This document shows positions 8,961 to 19,033 of a DNA stretch of 64,000 nucleotides, in pieces. Position numbers and translations under genes: made by a program. The notes beneath the pieces are model-generated. The model did no database searches. It was not told where the DNA came from and saw only the letters and a list, made by a program, of their open reading frames with translations. Positions within the stretch are counted from its first letter, which is position 1. Every line of letters starts with the position of its first letter. The stretch is from Candidatus Rhodoferax bjergmarkensis (GTDB lineage Bacteria; Pseudomonadota; Gammaproteobacteria; Burkholderiales; Burkholderiaceae_C): NCBI GenBank assembly GCA_016708345.1, contig JADJFX010000008.1:248001-312000 (forward strand). The letters are read 5' to 3'.

Positions 8961-9663
8961 TGAGGGTGATCACGGGTTTAACCGTATCGATCGCCTTGGC
9001 GGACACGGTGACAGTACGTGTCAAAGTAGTGGCCGCATTGCCTGCCGCGTCTTTGACGTTGTAAGACCGGGTGTAAGTACCAACCGTGGCGGTGTTGACT
9101 GTGCCGGAGGCGACAATTTTGCTGGTGATGTTGCCATCGCGGTCGTCATTGGCCGTGGCTCCGGGGTCGGTGAAGGTGCTGCCCTGCACAACGCTCATGC
9201 TGGCGCTGCCGCTCAATGTAATGACAGGCTTGACCGTGTCGGCGCTTGTGCCGCCGCTGGTGCCAGTGGCCCAGACCGCTGTACCGGTGGACGTGCGCAT
9301 GACCAAGTTGCCATCCGTCTGCATGACCACCTTGACCGCCTTGGAGCCAGATGTGACAGTTTTCCAGACGGAGGAGCCGGATTTTGTGTACAAAACCAAG
9401 TTGCCGTCACCCTGCATGGTCAAGCGGTTGCCGCTGGTACCACTGCTGCCGGATGCCCACAACGCAGTGCCGCCGGAATTGCGCAGCACCAGATTGCCGT
9501 CGCTCTGCATATTGAAAGAATACTTCCCATCGCTCGACGTGAGCTTCTGGTTGACATACAGACTTTGGTTGGCCGACAGGGTGTCAGCCGCCAACGCAGA
9601 CAAGGGGAACATTCCAAGCCATGCAATCGACAAGGGTGTCAAAACGCGAAAGACTTTATTCAT
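8746..9663 (-). CDS. N-terminal part: signal peptide, B-lectin and Ig-like modules
   Basis: Starts at the ATG 9663 with TAGGAGC-like ribosome site (CGGGAGC) upstream; an in-frame start at 9699 is less likely because the signal peptide MNKVFRVLTPLSIAWLG...ALA begins at 9663 and matches the paralogue. It encodes a B-lectin domain with three SDGNLVxR-type repeats and about two Ig-like modules of 83 residues that repeat at DNA level every 249 bp. At about 8868-8875 it loses frame: compared with the neighbouring module, two bases are missing after the codons for DGNIT, and the real protein continues in the frame of the 6255-8960 entry. Together they make a protein of about 1,135 residues. Confidence 0.78.
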   Translation of the reverse strand: MNKVFRVLTPLSIAWLGMFPLSALAADTLSANQSLYVNQKLTSSDGKYSFNMQSDGNLVLRNSGGTALWASGSSGTSGNRLTMQGDGNLVLYTKSGSSVWKTVTSGSKAVKVVMQTDGNLVMRTSTGTAVWATGTSGGTSADTVKPVITLSGSASMSVVQGSTFTDPGATANDDRDGNITSKIVASGTVNTATVGTYTRSYNVKDAAGNAATTLTRTVTVSAKAIDTVKPVITLNGSASMSVVQGSTFTDPGATANDDRDGNITGNCRLRHSQHRHGWYLHPVLQRQRRGRQCGHYFDTYRHRDR

Positions 9664-10130
9664 TTTTTTGCTCCCGCCATGGTTTTGGGCCACACGCAAA
9701 AAGCAGAATCTGCACCGTCAGGTATTTTTTTCATCACAATCTCGCTTTTTTAAACATTACAAAACTCACCGACCAATTCCGATAAAACCACCGGATTGGA
9801 ACGAGTTAAGTTTGATGTTAGTTTGTAACAAATTCTTACGCATGAACTTTCTGATGATTTCACCGGCTTGAGGCTGGGGAAATTGTTAAATAAGTCACGC
9901 ATCTGTGATGAAAGGCCATCTGGCCCACGATTGCGCTGTACCCGGATGACTCAGACTGGCTTGGCGATGTGGGGCGCTGTTTCGGTGTAACAGTTATTGC
10001 GCACAATACCCGAGAGGGTGGGCAATGCAGATGTGTTTTTGCCTGCGATGACCAGCAAACTCAGCCCAGCTGGCCTCTATCATGCAGGTTCGCCAAAATC
10101 ACGCCGAGTACTCTCGCCCTCTTCAAGTCC
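9664..10130. other. Divergent intergenic region with second conserved block
   Basis: These 467 bases separate the divergently transcribed lectin-cytochrome gene and AI-2E transporter gene. The part to about 9913 resembles the region upstream of the first lectin gene. An in-frame extension of the AI-2E gene back to 9969 exists but has no family support. No other gene is seen. Confidence 0.5.
9814..9870 (-). promoter_or_regulatory. Conserved upstream block, copy 2, with TGTTA-N5-TAACA dyad
   Basis: Counterpart of 1297-1353, with the dyad TGTTAGTTTGTAACA at 9816-9830, about 150 bases upstream of the lectin-cytochrome start. Strong conservation of non-coding DNA between two paralogues suggests a shared control element, or a very recent duplication. 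Confidence 0.5.
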
Positions 10131-11177
10131 ATGAACCCCAATCGATACCTCGCCTTTGCCGCGACCTTCATGCTGCTCACAGCGTGGATGCTCAAAGCCT
10201 TTCTTCCCGGCATCATCTGGGGGGCAGTTTTTGCCATATCGCTTTGGCCGCTTTTCGAGTGGGTGACGCAGCGCTACGGGGCCAGGGTCAAAAACCCGGC
10301 GCTTCTTTTTTCATTCGTGTTTTTGATTGTGTTCGTTTTGCCACTGGCCTATGTGGTGTACGACCTTGTCGACGCCTACCGTGCGGGCTCGAGCTACCTG
10401 ACCAAAAACCAGGATGGCATCGTGCCGGTACCGCCTTTTGTCAAACTCATGCCGTATGCAGACAAGCTCGCAGCGCTTTGGACCCTTCACATCGGGCACA
10501 GCGACGGCCTGCTCGACATTCTCAACCAGCTCAGTGAGAACCAGCTCAAAAACTGGCTCTCCGAAGCCGCGCTGCAACTGTCTTCCGGCTTTGTCACGGC
10601 GCTGTGCATGCTGGTGTCGTTTTACTTCATGCTCAAGGGCGGCCAATACATCAAGGACCATTACGAGGCCACCATCAGCCATTGGTTCAGCGACAAGAGT
10701 GTTCAGGTGGTCAACAAAGGGGTGTCGGCGCTGCGCGGAACCATCAACGGCGTGATTCTGATTGGCTTGGTGGAAGGCGTTTTGCTGGCCGTGCCGCTGG
10801 TGCTGGCCGGTGTGAAGTCTGGCCTGCTGCTCGGGCTTGCCGCCGGCCTGTTGGGTGTCATTCCCATGGTTATGCCGGTGATTATTTTGCCGGCCATTGT
10901 GTACCTGTATTTTTCGGGCGAAGTGGCCTACGCCGTCATCATGGTGGTGGACCTTTTGCTGGTATGGATCGTGTTTGAAAACGTGGTCAAGCCGGGGCTG
11001 ATCAGCAACGCGGTCAAGGTCAACCCTTACCTCGTGCTGCTGGGCCTCATCGGCGGGCTGCAGCTGCTAGGGCCCGTCGGGCTGTTCATTGGGCCAGCCA
11101 TTGTGTCCATGTCCATCGCCATGGCAAGGGACATTTTGGTGACCGATGCGGGCGTGGCATCCAACAAACAACCTTGA
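10131..11177 (+). CDS. AI-2E family membrane transporter
   Basis: About 348 residues with some eight hydrophobic membrane segments in the AI-2E/PerM arrangement: a pair of segments at the N-terminus, a hydrophilic middle, then a C-terminal series containing GLLLGLAAGLLGVIPMVMP and NPYLVLLGLIGG...GLFIGP, which are the conserved signature stretches of PF01594. Members export autoinducer-2 in some bacteria and cations or unknown solutes in others, so the substrate is open. I chose ATG 10131 because the residues from MNPNRYLAFAATFMLL align with family N-termini and the upstream in-frame codons do not. It stands alone, divergent from the lectin-cytochrome gene. Confidence 0.85.
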   Translation: MNPNRYLAFAATFMLLTAWMLKAFLPGIIWGAVFAISLWPLFEWVTQRYGARVKNPALLFSFVFLIVFVLPLAYVVYDLVDAYRAGSSYLTKNQDGIVPVPPFVKLMPYADKLAALWTLHIGHSDGLLDILNQLSENQLKNWLSEAALQLSSGFVTALCMLVSFYFMLKGGQYIKDHYEATISHWFSDKSVQVVNKGVSALRGTINGVILIGLVEGVLLAVPLVLAGVKSGLLLGLAAGLLGVIPMVMPVIILPAIVYLYFSGEVAYAVIMVVDLLLVWIVFENVVKPGLISNAVKVNPYLVLLGLIGGLQLLGPVGLFIGPAIVSMSIAMARDILVTDAGVASNKQP

Positions 11178-11228
11178 TTTGCTATTAATAATATAGCTGC
11201 TTGCGCAGGTTCTATATGCGCAAAAGGC
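11178..11228 (+). repeat. Short interspersed repeat (TAGCTGCTTGCGCA core)
   Basis: The sequence from TTTGCTATT through ATAGCTGCTTGCGCA to TATATGCGCA follows the AI-2E stop directly. Related copies occur at 16019, 24226, 27830, 37034, 38306, 52959 and 55835. TGCGCA occurs on both sides of a short centre, giving a small stem-loop. Confidence 0.7.
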
Positions 11229-11263
11229 CTATTTGATGCAAAAACCGAACTGGATAGATGCAG

Positions 11264-11920
11264 TCAACGGCATTGGAGCAATGCCTTGCCAGCCAGCGCA
11301 GCACCCAAGCCGTCCAGCTTGGTGCGCAGGGCATCATCGGCCAGCGGCACCTTGAGCACCATGCCACTCGAACCGGCGTACTCCTGCACCACGCGCGCGC
11401 TGAGTACTCCGCGCTGGGCCAGCACATTCAGCGCAGCATCGGCCTGCGCCTGCGTTTCATACCCGCCCAACGACAGCCCGGGCTCCAGCGTGGGGTTGGT
11501 CAGGGGCTCAAATTTCAGTTCCAGGGGTTCCAACTCGGCACGCTTCTTGGCCACCATCTGGGCATTGGCAAACTTGCCCATGTACACAATCCAGCGAGCG
11601 GGCTCAACCACCGCATCGAGCGTCCATGAGCCCTTGGGCAAAGCCGCCTCCAAGGCTGCGCGCAAAGCCGTACCCTGCGCTTCATCAAACATGCCTGCTT
11701 GCAGACACACCGCCGGTTTCACCGGCACCCGCGCCGGAGCGTCAGGCTGGGGCGCATCCTGCGCAAGCACCTTTAAAGCATCTGGATTGATCTGCCCTCC
11801 CATGCGCTGCGGTTCGGTCTGCAGCGCCGGGGCAAAATCCCACGCCCGAAACCAGCCCTGTGACCAGACCATGTACAGGCCATTGAGCAGCACCAGAACC
11901 AACACAAACAATCGCAACAT
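11264..11920 (-). CDS. SPOR-domain-like membrane-anchored protein
   Basis: A 218-residue protein with one N-terminal membrane anchor (MLRLFVLVLVLLNGLYMVW) and a periplasmic part whose last ~100 residues resemble SPOR repeats: IVYMGKFANAQMVAKKRAEL and SLGGYETQAQADAALNVLAQRGV show the alternating beta-alpha pattern. SPOR domains bind septal peptidoglycan stripped of stem peptides, and this family lies after birA in many Burkholderiales. Here it begins 17 bases after the birA stop, so the three genes SET, birA and SPOR appear to be one operon. The coaX gene that often stands between birA and the SPOR gene is absent here. Confidence 0.7.
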   Translation of the reverse strand: MLRLFVLVLVLLNGLYMVWSQGWFRAWDFAPALQTEPQRMGGQINPDALKVLAQDAPQPDAPARVPVKPAVCLQAGMFDEAQGTALRAALEAALPKGSWTLDAVVEPARWIVYMGKFANAQMVAKKRAELEPLELKFEPLTNPTLEPGLSLGGYETQAQADAALNVLAQRGVLSARVVQEYAGSSGMVLKVPLADDALRTKLDGLGAALAGKALLQCR

Positions 11921-11937
11921 AAATCACATCATTTCGG

Positions 11938-12723
11938 CTAAAGATTTTCGTAAGATGGCCCGGTCAAGGGCCGCACGCTGACTTCGGAACTGGTGACCTT
12001 CTTGAGGCCTTGCCCCGTATGCACCAGCAAGGCCCCTGCGCCATCGACGCCCTGCGCGATGCCGCTCTGGCCGTCGCTGAGGGTGACGGTCAGCCCACCC
12101 AGCGCATCGCGTTCGTTGAACCGGGTCTTGAACGGTGAAAAGCCGTGTGTCTCAAACACCTGCAGGGTCTGCACCAGTGCCGGTGCCACCTGCAGCAAAG
12201 CCTGCGGTGCATCGATGCCGGGCAGCACTTCGGTCAGCCAGGCTGGCGGGGTTGCCAGGCCCGCCGCTTGCTGCTGCCGGATGTTGATGCCCACGCCCAC
12301 CACGGCGTAGCGCACATCGCCAAAACTGGCGGTCTCTATCAAGATGCCCGCCAATTTGCGGTCACGCAGCCAGATGTCGTTCGGCCATTTCAAACGCAAA
12401 TCAGGGTGCAGGCTTTGCGCAACGCTGACGCCCACCGCCAGCGACAAGCCGGACCAGTCGGTAGGTGACAGGGCCAGGCCGATGGAAAAAGTCAGCGCGG
12501 TTTGAGTACTTTCATCGCTGCAGAGCCATTGCCTGCCCAAACGGCCACGGCCAGCGGTTTGGTGCTCGGCCACCAGCAATACTGGTTCCAGCCGCCCGGC
12601 ATGGGCGCGGCGCATCAGCTCGGTGTTGGTGGAGTCGAGCTGCGGCAACACCTCCACCGTGAAGCCGGGCAAGCCCGGTGCCACGGCTTCCCAAATGGAC
12701 TCAGCTGGCCAGCGCACGGTCAT
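11938..12723 (-). CDS. birA: Biotin--[acetyl-CoA-carboxylase] ligase
   Basis: A 261-residue ligase that activates biotin to biotinyl-AMP and attaches it to the biotin carrier protein of acetyl-CoA carboxylase. The conserved motif AGRGRLGRQW (biotin/ATP-binding GRGRxGxxW), LKWPNDIWL and KLAGILIETA are all present, followed by the C-terminal beta-barrel domain. It lacks the N-terminal helix-turn-helix of E. coli BirA, so it is a group I enzyme and not a repressor. The start ATG overlaps the stop of the SET gene (ATGA), pointing to translational coupling. Confidence 0.92.
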   Translation of the reverse strand: MTVRWPAESIWEAVAPGLPGFTVEVLPQLDSTNTELMRRAHAGRLEPVLLVAEHQTAGRGRLGRQWLCSDESTQTALTFSIGLALSPTDWSGLSLAVGVSVAQSLHPDLRLKWPNDIWLRDRKLAGILIETASFGDVRYAVVGVGINIRQQQAAGLATPPAWLTEVLPGIDAPQALLQVAPALVQTLQVFETHGFSPFKTRFNERDALGGLTVTLSDGQSGIAQGVDGAGALLVHTGQGLKKVTSSEVSVRPLTGPSYENL

Positions 12724-13262
12724 TTCCTTCCTCGTTTAGGTGCCAAAAGTGTGCCACGGCAGTTTGGGGAGCCGCACCAGCAAGGGTATTCGGCCTTGAG
12801 TTTGGGCGTGTAGCGCTCGTCGATGATCAGGCCGTAGTCGTAATTGAGCTCTTCACCCGCCGGGATATTGCGCAGCGCCTTGATAAAAATCCGCCCGCCC
12901 TGCTCGTCGGCCTCGCAATTGGGGCCGCAAGAGTGGTTGATCCAGCGCGAAGAGTTGCCGCCATACAGGGCGTCAATCACACGGTGCTCGTCAATGTGAA
13001 AGTAAAACGTGTGGTTCGGGTCGCTGGGATCATGCGGATGGCGCTCTTGCGCCTGTGCCCAGCTGATGATCTCGCCAACGTACTCGATGATGGTCTCGCC
13101 TTCCGCGATATCCTGCACCGCGAAAACACCTTTACCATGCACGCCGGAGCGACGGGTTTGAATGCGGCGGTTGGTGCCAGGGGCAGTTTTTTTGCTCACT
13201 TTTTGACCGGGTCGAAAAATTTGGTATGGTGAACTCGTATGGGCGCGTGTGTGCGCGCTCAC
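12720..13262 (-). CDS. SET-domain protein-lysine methyltransferase
   Basis: The protein has a complete SET domain: RRSGVHGKGVFA (start of domain), YVGEIIS, the SAM-binding RWINHSCGPNCEA, LNYDYGL, and a post-SET cluster CWCGSPNCRG that would bind zinc. Such proteins transfer methyl groups from S-adenosylmethionine to lysines; bacterial targets are mostly unknown. The listed start is a GTG at 13262, but a GTG at 13199 just before SKKTAPGTNRRIQ is equally plausible, because residues before it have no family match and are encoded by an alternating purine-pyrimidine tract. It overlaps birA by four bases at its 3' end and is divergent from topB. Confidence 0.85.
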   Translation of the reverse strand: MSAHTRAHTSSPYQIFRPGQKVSKKTAPGTNRRIQTRRSGVHGKGVFAVQDIAEGETIIEYVGEIISWAQAQERHPHDPSDPNHTFYFHIDEHRVIDALYGGNSSRWINHSCGPNCEADEQGGRIFIKALRNIPAGEELNYDYGLIIDERYTPKLKAEYPCWCGSPNCRGTLLAPKRGRK

Positions 13263-13311
13263 GTAGGTGTGCGTGCGCCTGTGCGCGCACGAGAAACTGG
13301 ATTGTAGTCAG

Positions 13312-16381
<3,070 letters not shown>

Positions 16382-16543
16382 GGGATGCAGAAATTGCAAA
16401 TGTACCGTTTATGGCGAGTGCTGACGGGATGCAGTGCCAGGCGCAAGACGCGAAGTTTAGCCAGCTAAACGAGCGGATTGCAACGACGCAATGCACCCGC
16501 CAGTGCCGCCAGAAATGGGATATTTGTGATTTCTGCATCCCTA
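16382..16543. repeat. 162-bp palindromic element between convergent genes
   Basis: The two ends are inverted copies (GGGATGCAGAAAT ... ATTTCTGCATCCC), and imperfect complementarity extends inwards to an exact centre GTTTAGC-CA-GCTAAAC at 16455-16470. The stop codons of topB (16379-16381) and of the convergent SDR gene (16541-16543) abut or overlap its ends. No coding capacity. It may act as a two-way terminator or be a MITE-like mobile repeat. Its terminal sequence GATTTCTGCATCCC recurs at 52168-52181. Confidence 0.8.
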
Positions 16544-17524
16544 AACACCATCCCCCGTTTGCTTTCGCGCCCTGCTGCGCCGGGGGCTTGCATTGGCCGG
16601 TGGTTTTTGCGTCTTGCTTGTCGCTGCAGGTTGTTCTTCAAAAACGGCCTGGTAACCGGCGTTGATCACCGATTCCGTTGTTTTGGGAAATGCGTAGGAC
16701 ATCCCCAGCGCAAAAAGGCCCAGCGGCCCGACTTTGCGCTTGTTGCGGGTGATGATGACATCAATCATCCACTGCACAGCCTCTTCGGCCGACATGGCGG
16801 GCACGTGGTCGTAGATTTTGGTTGGCGCGATCATCGGCGTGCGCACCAGCGGGTAGTTGATGGTCGATACCGTGACGCCCGTATGGGCAAATTCATTGGC
16901 GGCCACCCAGCTCCAGCCCTCCAGCGCCCACTTGGAGGCCAGGTAGGCCGAGAACCGGGCCGGATTGGCCTGCACGCCCATGGTGGACACGTTGATGATG
17001 TGCCCGTCGCCCCGTTTGAGCATGCCGGGCAGCAAGTTCATCGCCATGCGGATTGAGCCAAAATAGTTCAGCTGCATGGTGCGCTCGTAGTCATGAAACC
17101 GGTCAAAGCTGAACTTGATGGACCGCCGGATGGAGCGCCCGGCGTTGTTGATGAGGATATCGACACGGCCATGGTCTGCCAGCGCCTGCTGGCAGATGCG
17201 ATCGCAATCTTGCATCTCGGCCAGATTGCCCGCGTACACCGCCGCCGCACCACCATGGCTGCGGATTTCCTGGGCCAAGGCGTCAAGCTTGTCACCCGAG
17301 CGCGCCACCAGCAAGACCGTCGCACCCGCATCCGCCAGCCGGTGGGCCACTTGTGCGCCAATGCCAGAACTGGCCCCGGTCAGCAACACCACTTTTGCAT
17401 CGACCCGCTCACGCAGCGCGTCATCAGGATGGGTCACACTTTTCAGATTCCATTTCCAGTGCTCGCGCGCCCGCTTGAGGTAGGGGGACACAATAGGAAT
17501 TCGCAGTTTCATAGTGTCAAACAT
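16541..17524 (-). CDS. Short-chain dehydrogenase/reductase
   Basis: A 327-residue NAD(P)-dependent oxidoreductase of the SDR superfamily. The cofactor motif TGASSGIG, the structural NNAG, the catalytic Ser in INVSTMG and the YLASK (Tyr-x-x-x-Lys) pair are all visible. The longer N-terminus and C-terminal tail resemble fatty-acyl-CoA reductase-like or lipid-acting SDRs, but the substrate cannot be fixed. ATG 17524 has AGGGGTGG in front, better than an in-frame upstream codon at 17578. It converges on topB across the palindromic element and lies downstream of a diguanylate cyclase gene on the same strand. The last 30 residues are rich in Pro, Lys and Arg. Confidence 0.85.
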   Translation of the reverse strand: MFDTMKLRIPIVSPYLKRAREHWKWNLKSVTHPDDALRERVDAKVVLLTGASSGIGAQVAHRLADAGATVLLVARSGDKLDALAQEIRSHGGAAAVYAGNLAEMQDCDRICQQALADHGRVDILINNAGRSIRRSIKFSFDRFHDYERTMQLNYFGSIRMAMNLLPGMLKRGDGHIINVSTMGVQANPARFSAYLASKWALEGWSWVAANEFAHTGVTVSTINYPLVRTPMIAPTKIYDHVPAMSAEEAVQWMIDVIITRNKRKVGPLGLFALGMSYAFPKTTESVINAGYQAVFEEQPAATSKTQKPPANASPRRSRARKQTGDGV

Positions 17525-17584
17525 GGCCACCCCTCTATAAAAAAATTTGAATGGGTTGTGGTTGAAATCGTCAAGCACACCGCG

Positions 17585-18736
17585 TCAATCAAACTCGGCA
17601 CGGTTGCGACCCGCATTTTTTGCGCGATACAAAGCAGCATCAACCCTGGCAATGGCTTGCGCTACGGTTTCGATGGGCCGGTATTGCGTATAACCCAGCG
17701 AAATGGTGATCACAGTCGCGCCCCCGATTTCCGGGAACTTAAGGGATTCGATCAAACTGCGCAAGCGTTCGACACAGACCCTGGCACCCGGAGGATCGAC
17801 TTTTTGCAGCACCACCAAAAACTCCTCGCCGCCGTAGCGGGCGCAATAATCGGTCTCGCGCAAAGTCTGCTGCACGGCTTTGGCGACCGCCTTGAGGACA
17901 ATATCTCCCTTGAGGTGGCCGTAGGTGTCGTTGATGCGCTTGAAGTGGTCCACATCGAACATCAGCAGTGAAAAGACCTGTCCGGTTCGGTCGGCGCGCT
18001 TTTTTTCCATCTCCAGCGAATCCATCAGATGCCGGCGGTTGTACAGGCCGGTCAATTCATCACGAATGGCCAGTTCTGCGATGCGGGCCATGGCCTTTTC
18101 CAGCTCGTCATTGATCGTGTTGACTTTGCCCATTTCCACGACGAGCGCATCACGGTTGCGTTCGGCCGCTAGTTTGGCCTCCTTGATCTCGCTGCGCTGT
18201 CGCGCATACTGCCCCGAGAGATGGCAGATGAACAGTGCCGACGGAATGAAACAGGCGGTGTAATAGACCTCCAGCGCAAAAGACCCCGGCTGGTGCAAAT
18301 GAAAAATGGCGTAATAGGAGCCGCCAATCTGCAGGATGGTTGTGAGGGTTGTGATGGCGATGGACTGAATCAGCCCGGTATTGGAAAGCAGGAAAGTCAG
18401 CGCCATCAAGGCGCAAAAGAGCGCCATCACCCGCGTTTCACGCAGCGAGAGAATCCACAGGGTGTACAAAACCAGCCAGATGACAAATTGACCGAAGTAC
18501 ACGAAGTGTGCGAACTTCATCGACATGGTCTTTTTCAGTTTGACGACGACCAGAAAGACCAGACACGAACCCAAAGAGCTCGATGTGATGAAAAGAATGT
18601 CGCTATAACTGACGGAAGAAAATTCAAACAGCTTGGCGATCAGCGTCGCCGCTTGCGTGATGGCGTATGCCACCGCGGCAAAAATCGTGTTCTTGACCAG
18701 CAATGCGCGGCGTCGTTGGTTGTTGTCGAAAGCCAT
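17585..18736 (-). CDS. Membrane diguanylate cyclase (GGDEF) with intact I-site
   Basis: The N-terminal ~190 residues hold about six hydrophobic membrane segments without a recognised sensor domain. A coiled-coil-like linker (AERNRDALVVEMGKVNTIND...) follows, then a C-terminal GGDEF domain: DELTGLYNRRHL, DVDHFKRINDTYGH and the active-site GGEEF. The inhibitory site RETD lies exactly five residues before GGEEF, so product feedback is expected. It should convert two GTP to cyclic di-GMP at the inner membrane. I chose ATG 18736 (MAFDNNQRRRALL); codons upstream to 18835 are open but not family-like. It is followed by the SDR gene after 60 bases. Confidence 0.88.
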   Translation of the reverse strand: MAFDNNQRRRALLVKNTIFAAVAYAITQAATLIAKLFEFSSVSYSDILFITSSSLGSCLVFLVVVKLKKTMSMKFAHFVYFGQFVIWLVLYTLWILSLRETRVMALFCALMALTFLLSNTGLIQSIAITTLTTILQIGGSYYAIFHLHQPGSFALEVYYTACFIPSALFICHLSGQYARQRSEIKEAKLAAERNRDALVVEMGKVNTINDELEKAMARIAELAIRDELTGLYNRRHLMDSLEMEKKRADRTGQVFSLLMFDVDHFKRINDTYGHLKGDIVLKAVAKAVQQTLRETDYCARYGGEEFLVVLQKVDPPGARVCVERLRSLIESLKFPEIGGATVITISLGYTQYRPIETVAQAIARVDAALYRAKNAGRNRAEFD

Positions 18737-18899
18737 TTCGATCGTTCTTTCTGAATGAGTCCGACGGCTGACCGTCCAACACATCGCCAATATAAGAGCA
18801 CAAAAAATACATCTATACCCTTGAGAGTATCGCATTCCTGCGGTGGCTGTAAAGCGCCAGCACTTAGATGGGGTCGGGTAATATCTGCCGACCGGGTTG

Positions 18900-18999
18900 C
18901 CTCAATTTGGATAGGGGACTTCGGTTGGCCACTATCGAATGCAATACGCAGCGCAATGCATCCTCATGGCCAGGCTGGAGGAATACCGCCGAATTGAGG
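18900..18999 (+). ncRNA. Candidate structured 5' leader of the exchanger gene
   Basis: Three nested pairings can be drawn: CCTCAATTTGG (18900-18910) with CCGAATTGAGG (18989-18999); TTGGCCA (about 18925) with TGGCCAG (about 18967); and TGCA (18940) with TGCA (18957). The outer stem has eleven pairs with one G-U. The element ends 34 bases before the start of the cation exchanger gene. I compared it by eye with the yybP-ykoY manganese riboswitch and it does not fit. It could be an unknown riboswitch or a chance fold. Confidence 0.3.
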
Positions 19000-19033
19000 A
19001 CGAAACCCGCAGGCGGGGGGCAAGCCAAACGTC

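Noticed and set aside
11921..11937. Missing coaX (type III pantothenate kinase) between birA and the SPOR gene
   Set aside because: The 17-base gap cannot hold a gene; coaX is simply located elsewhere or replaced, which the window cannot show.
18837..19033. Match of the exchanger leader to the yybP-ykoY manganese riboswitch
   Set aside because: The conserved GGGGAGUAGC-type start and the paired loop sequences are absent.
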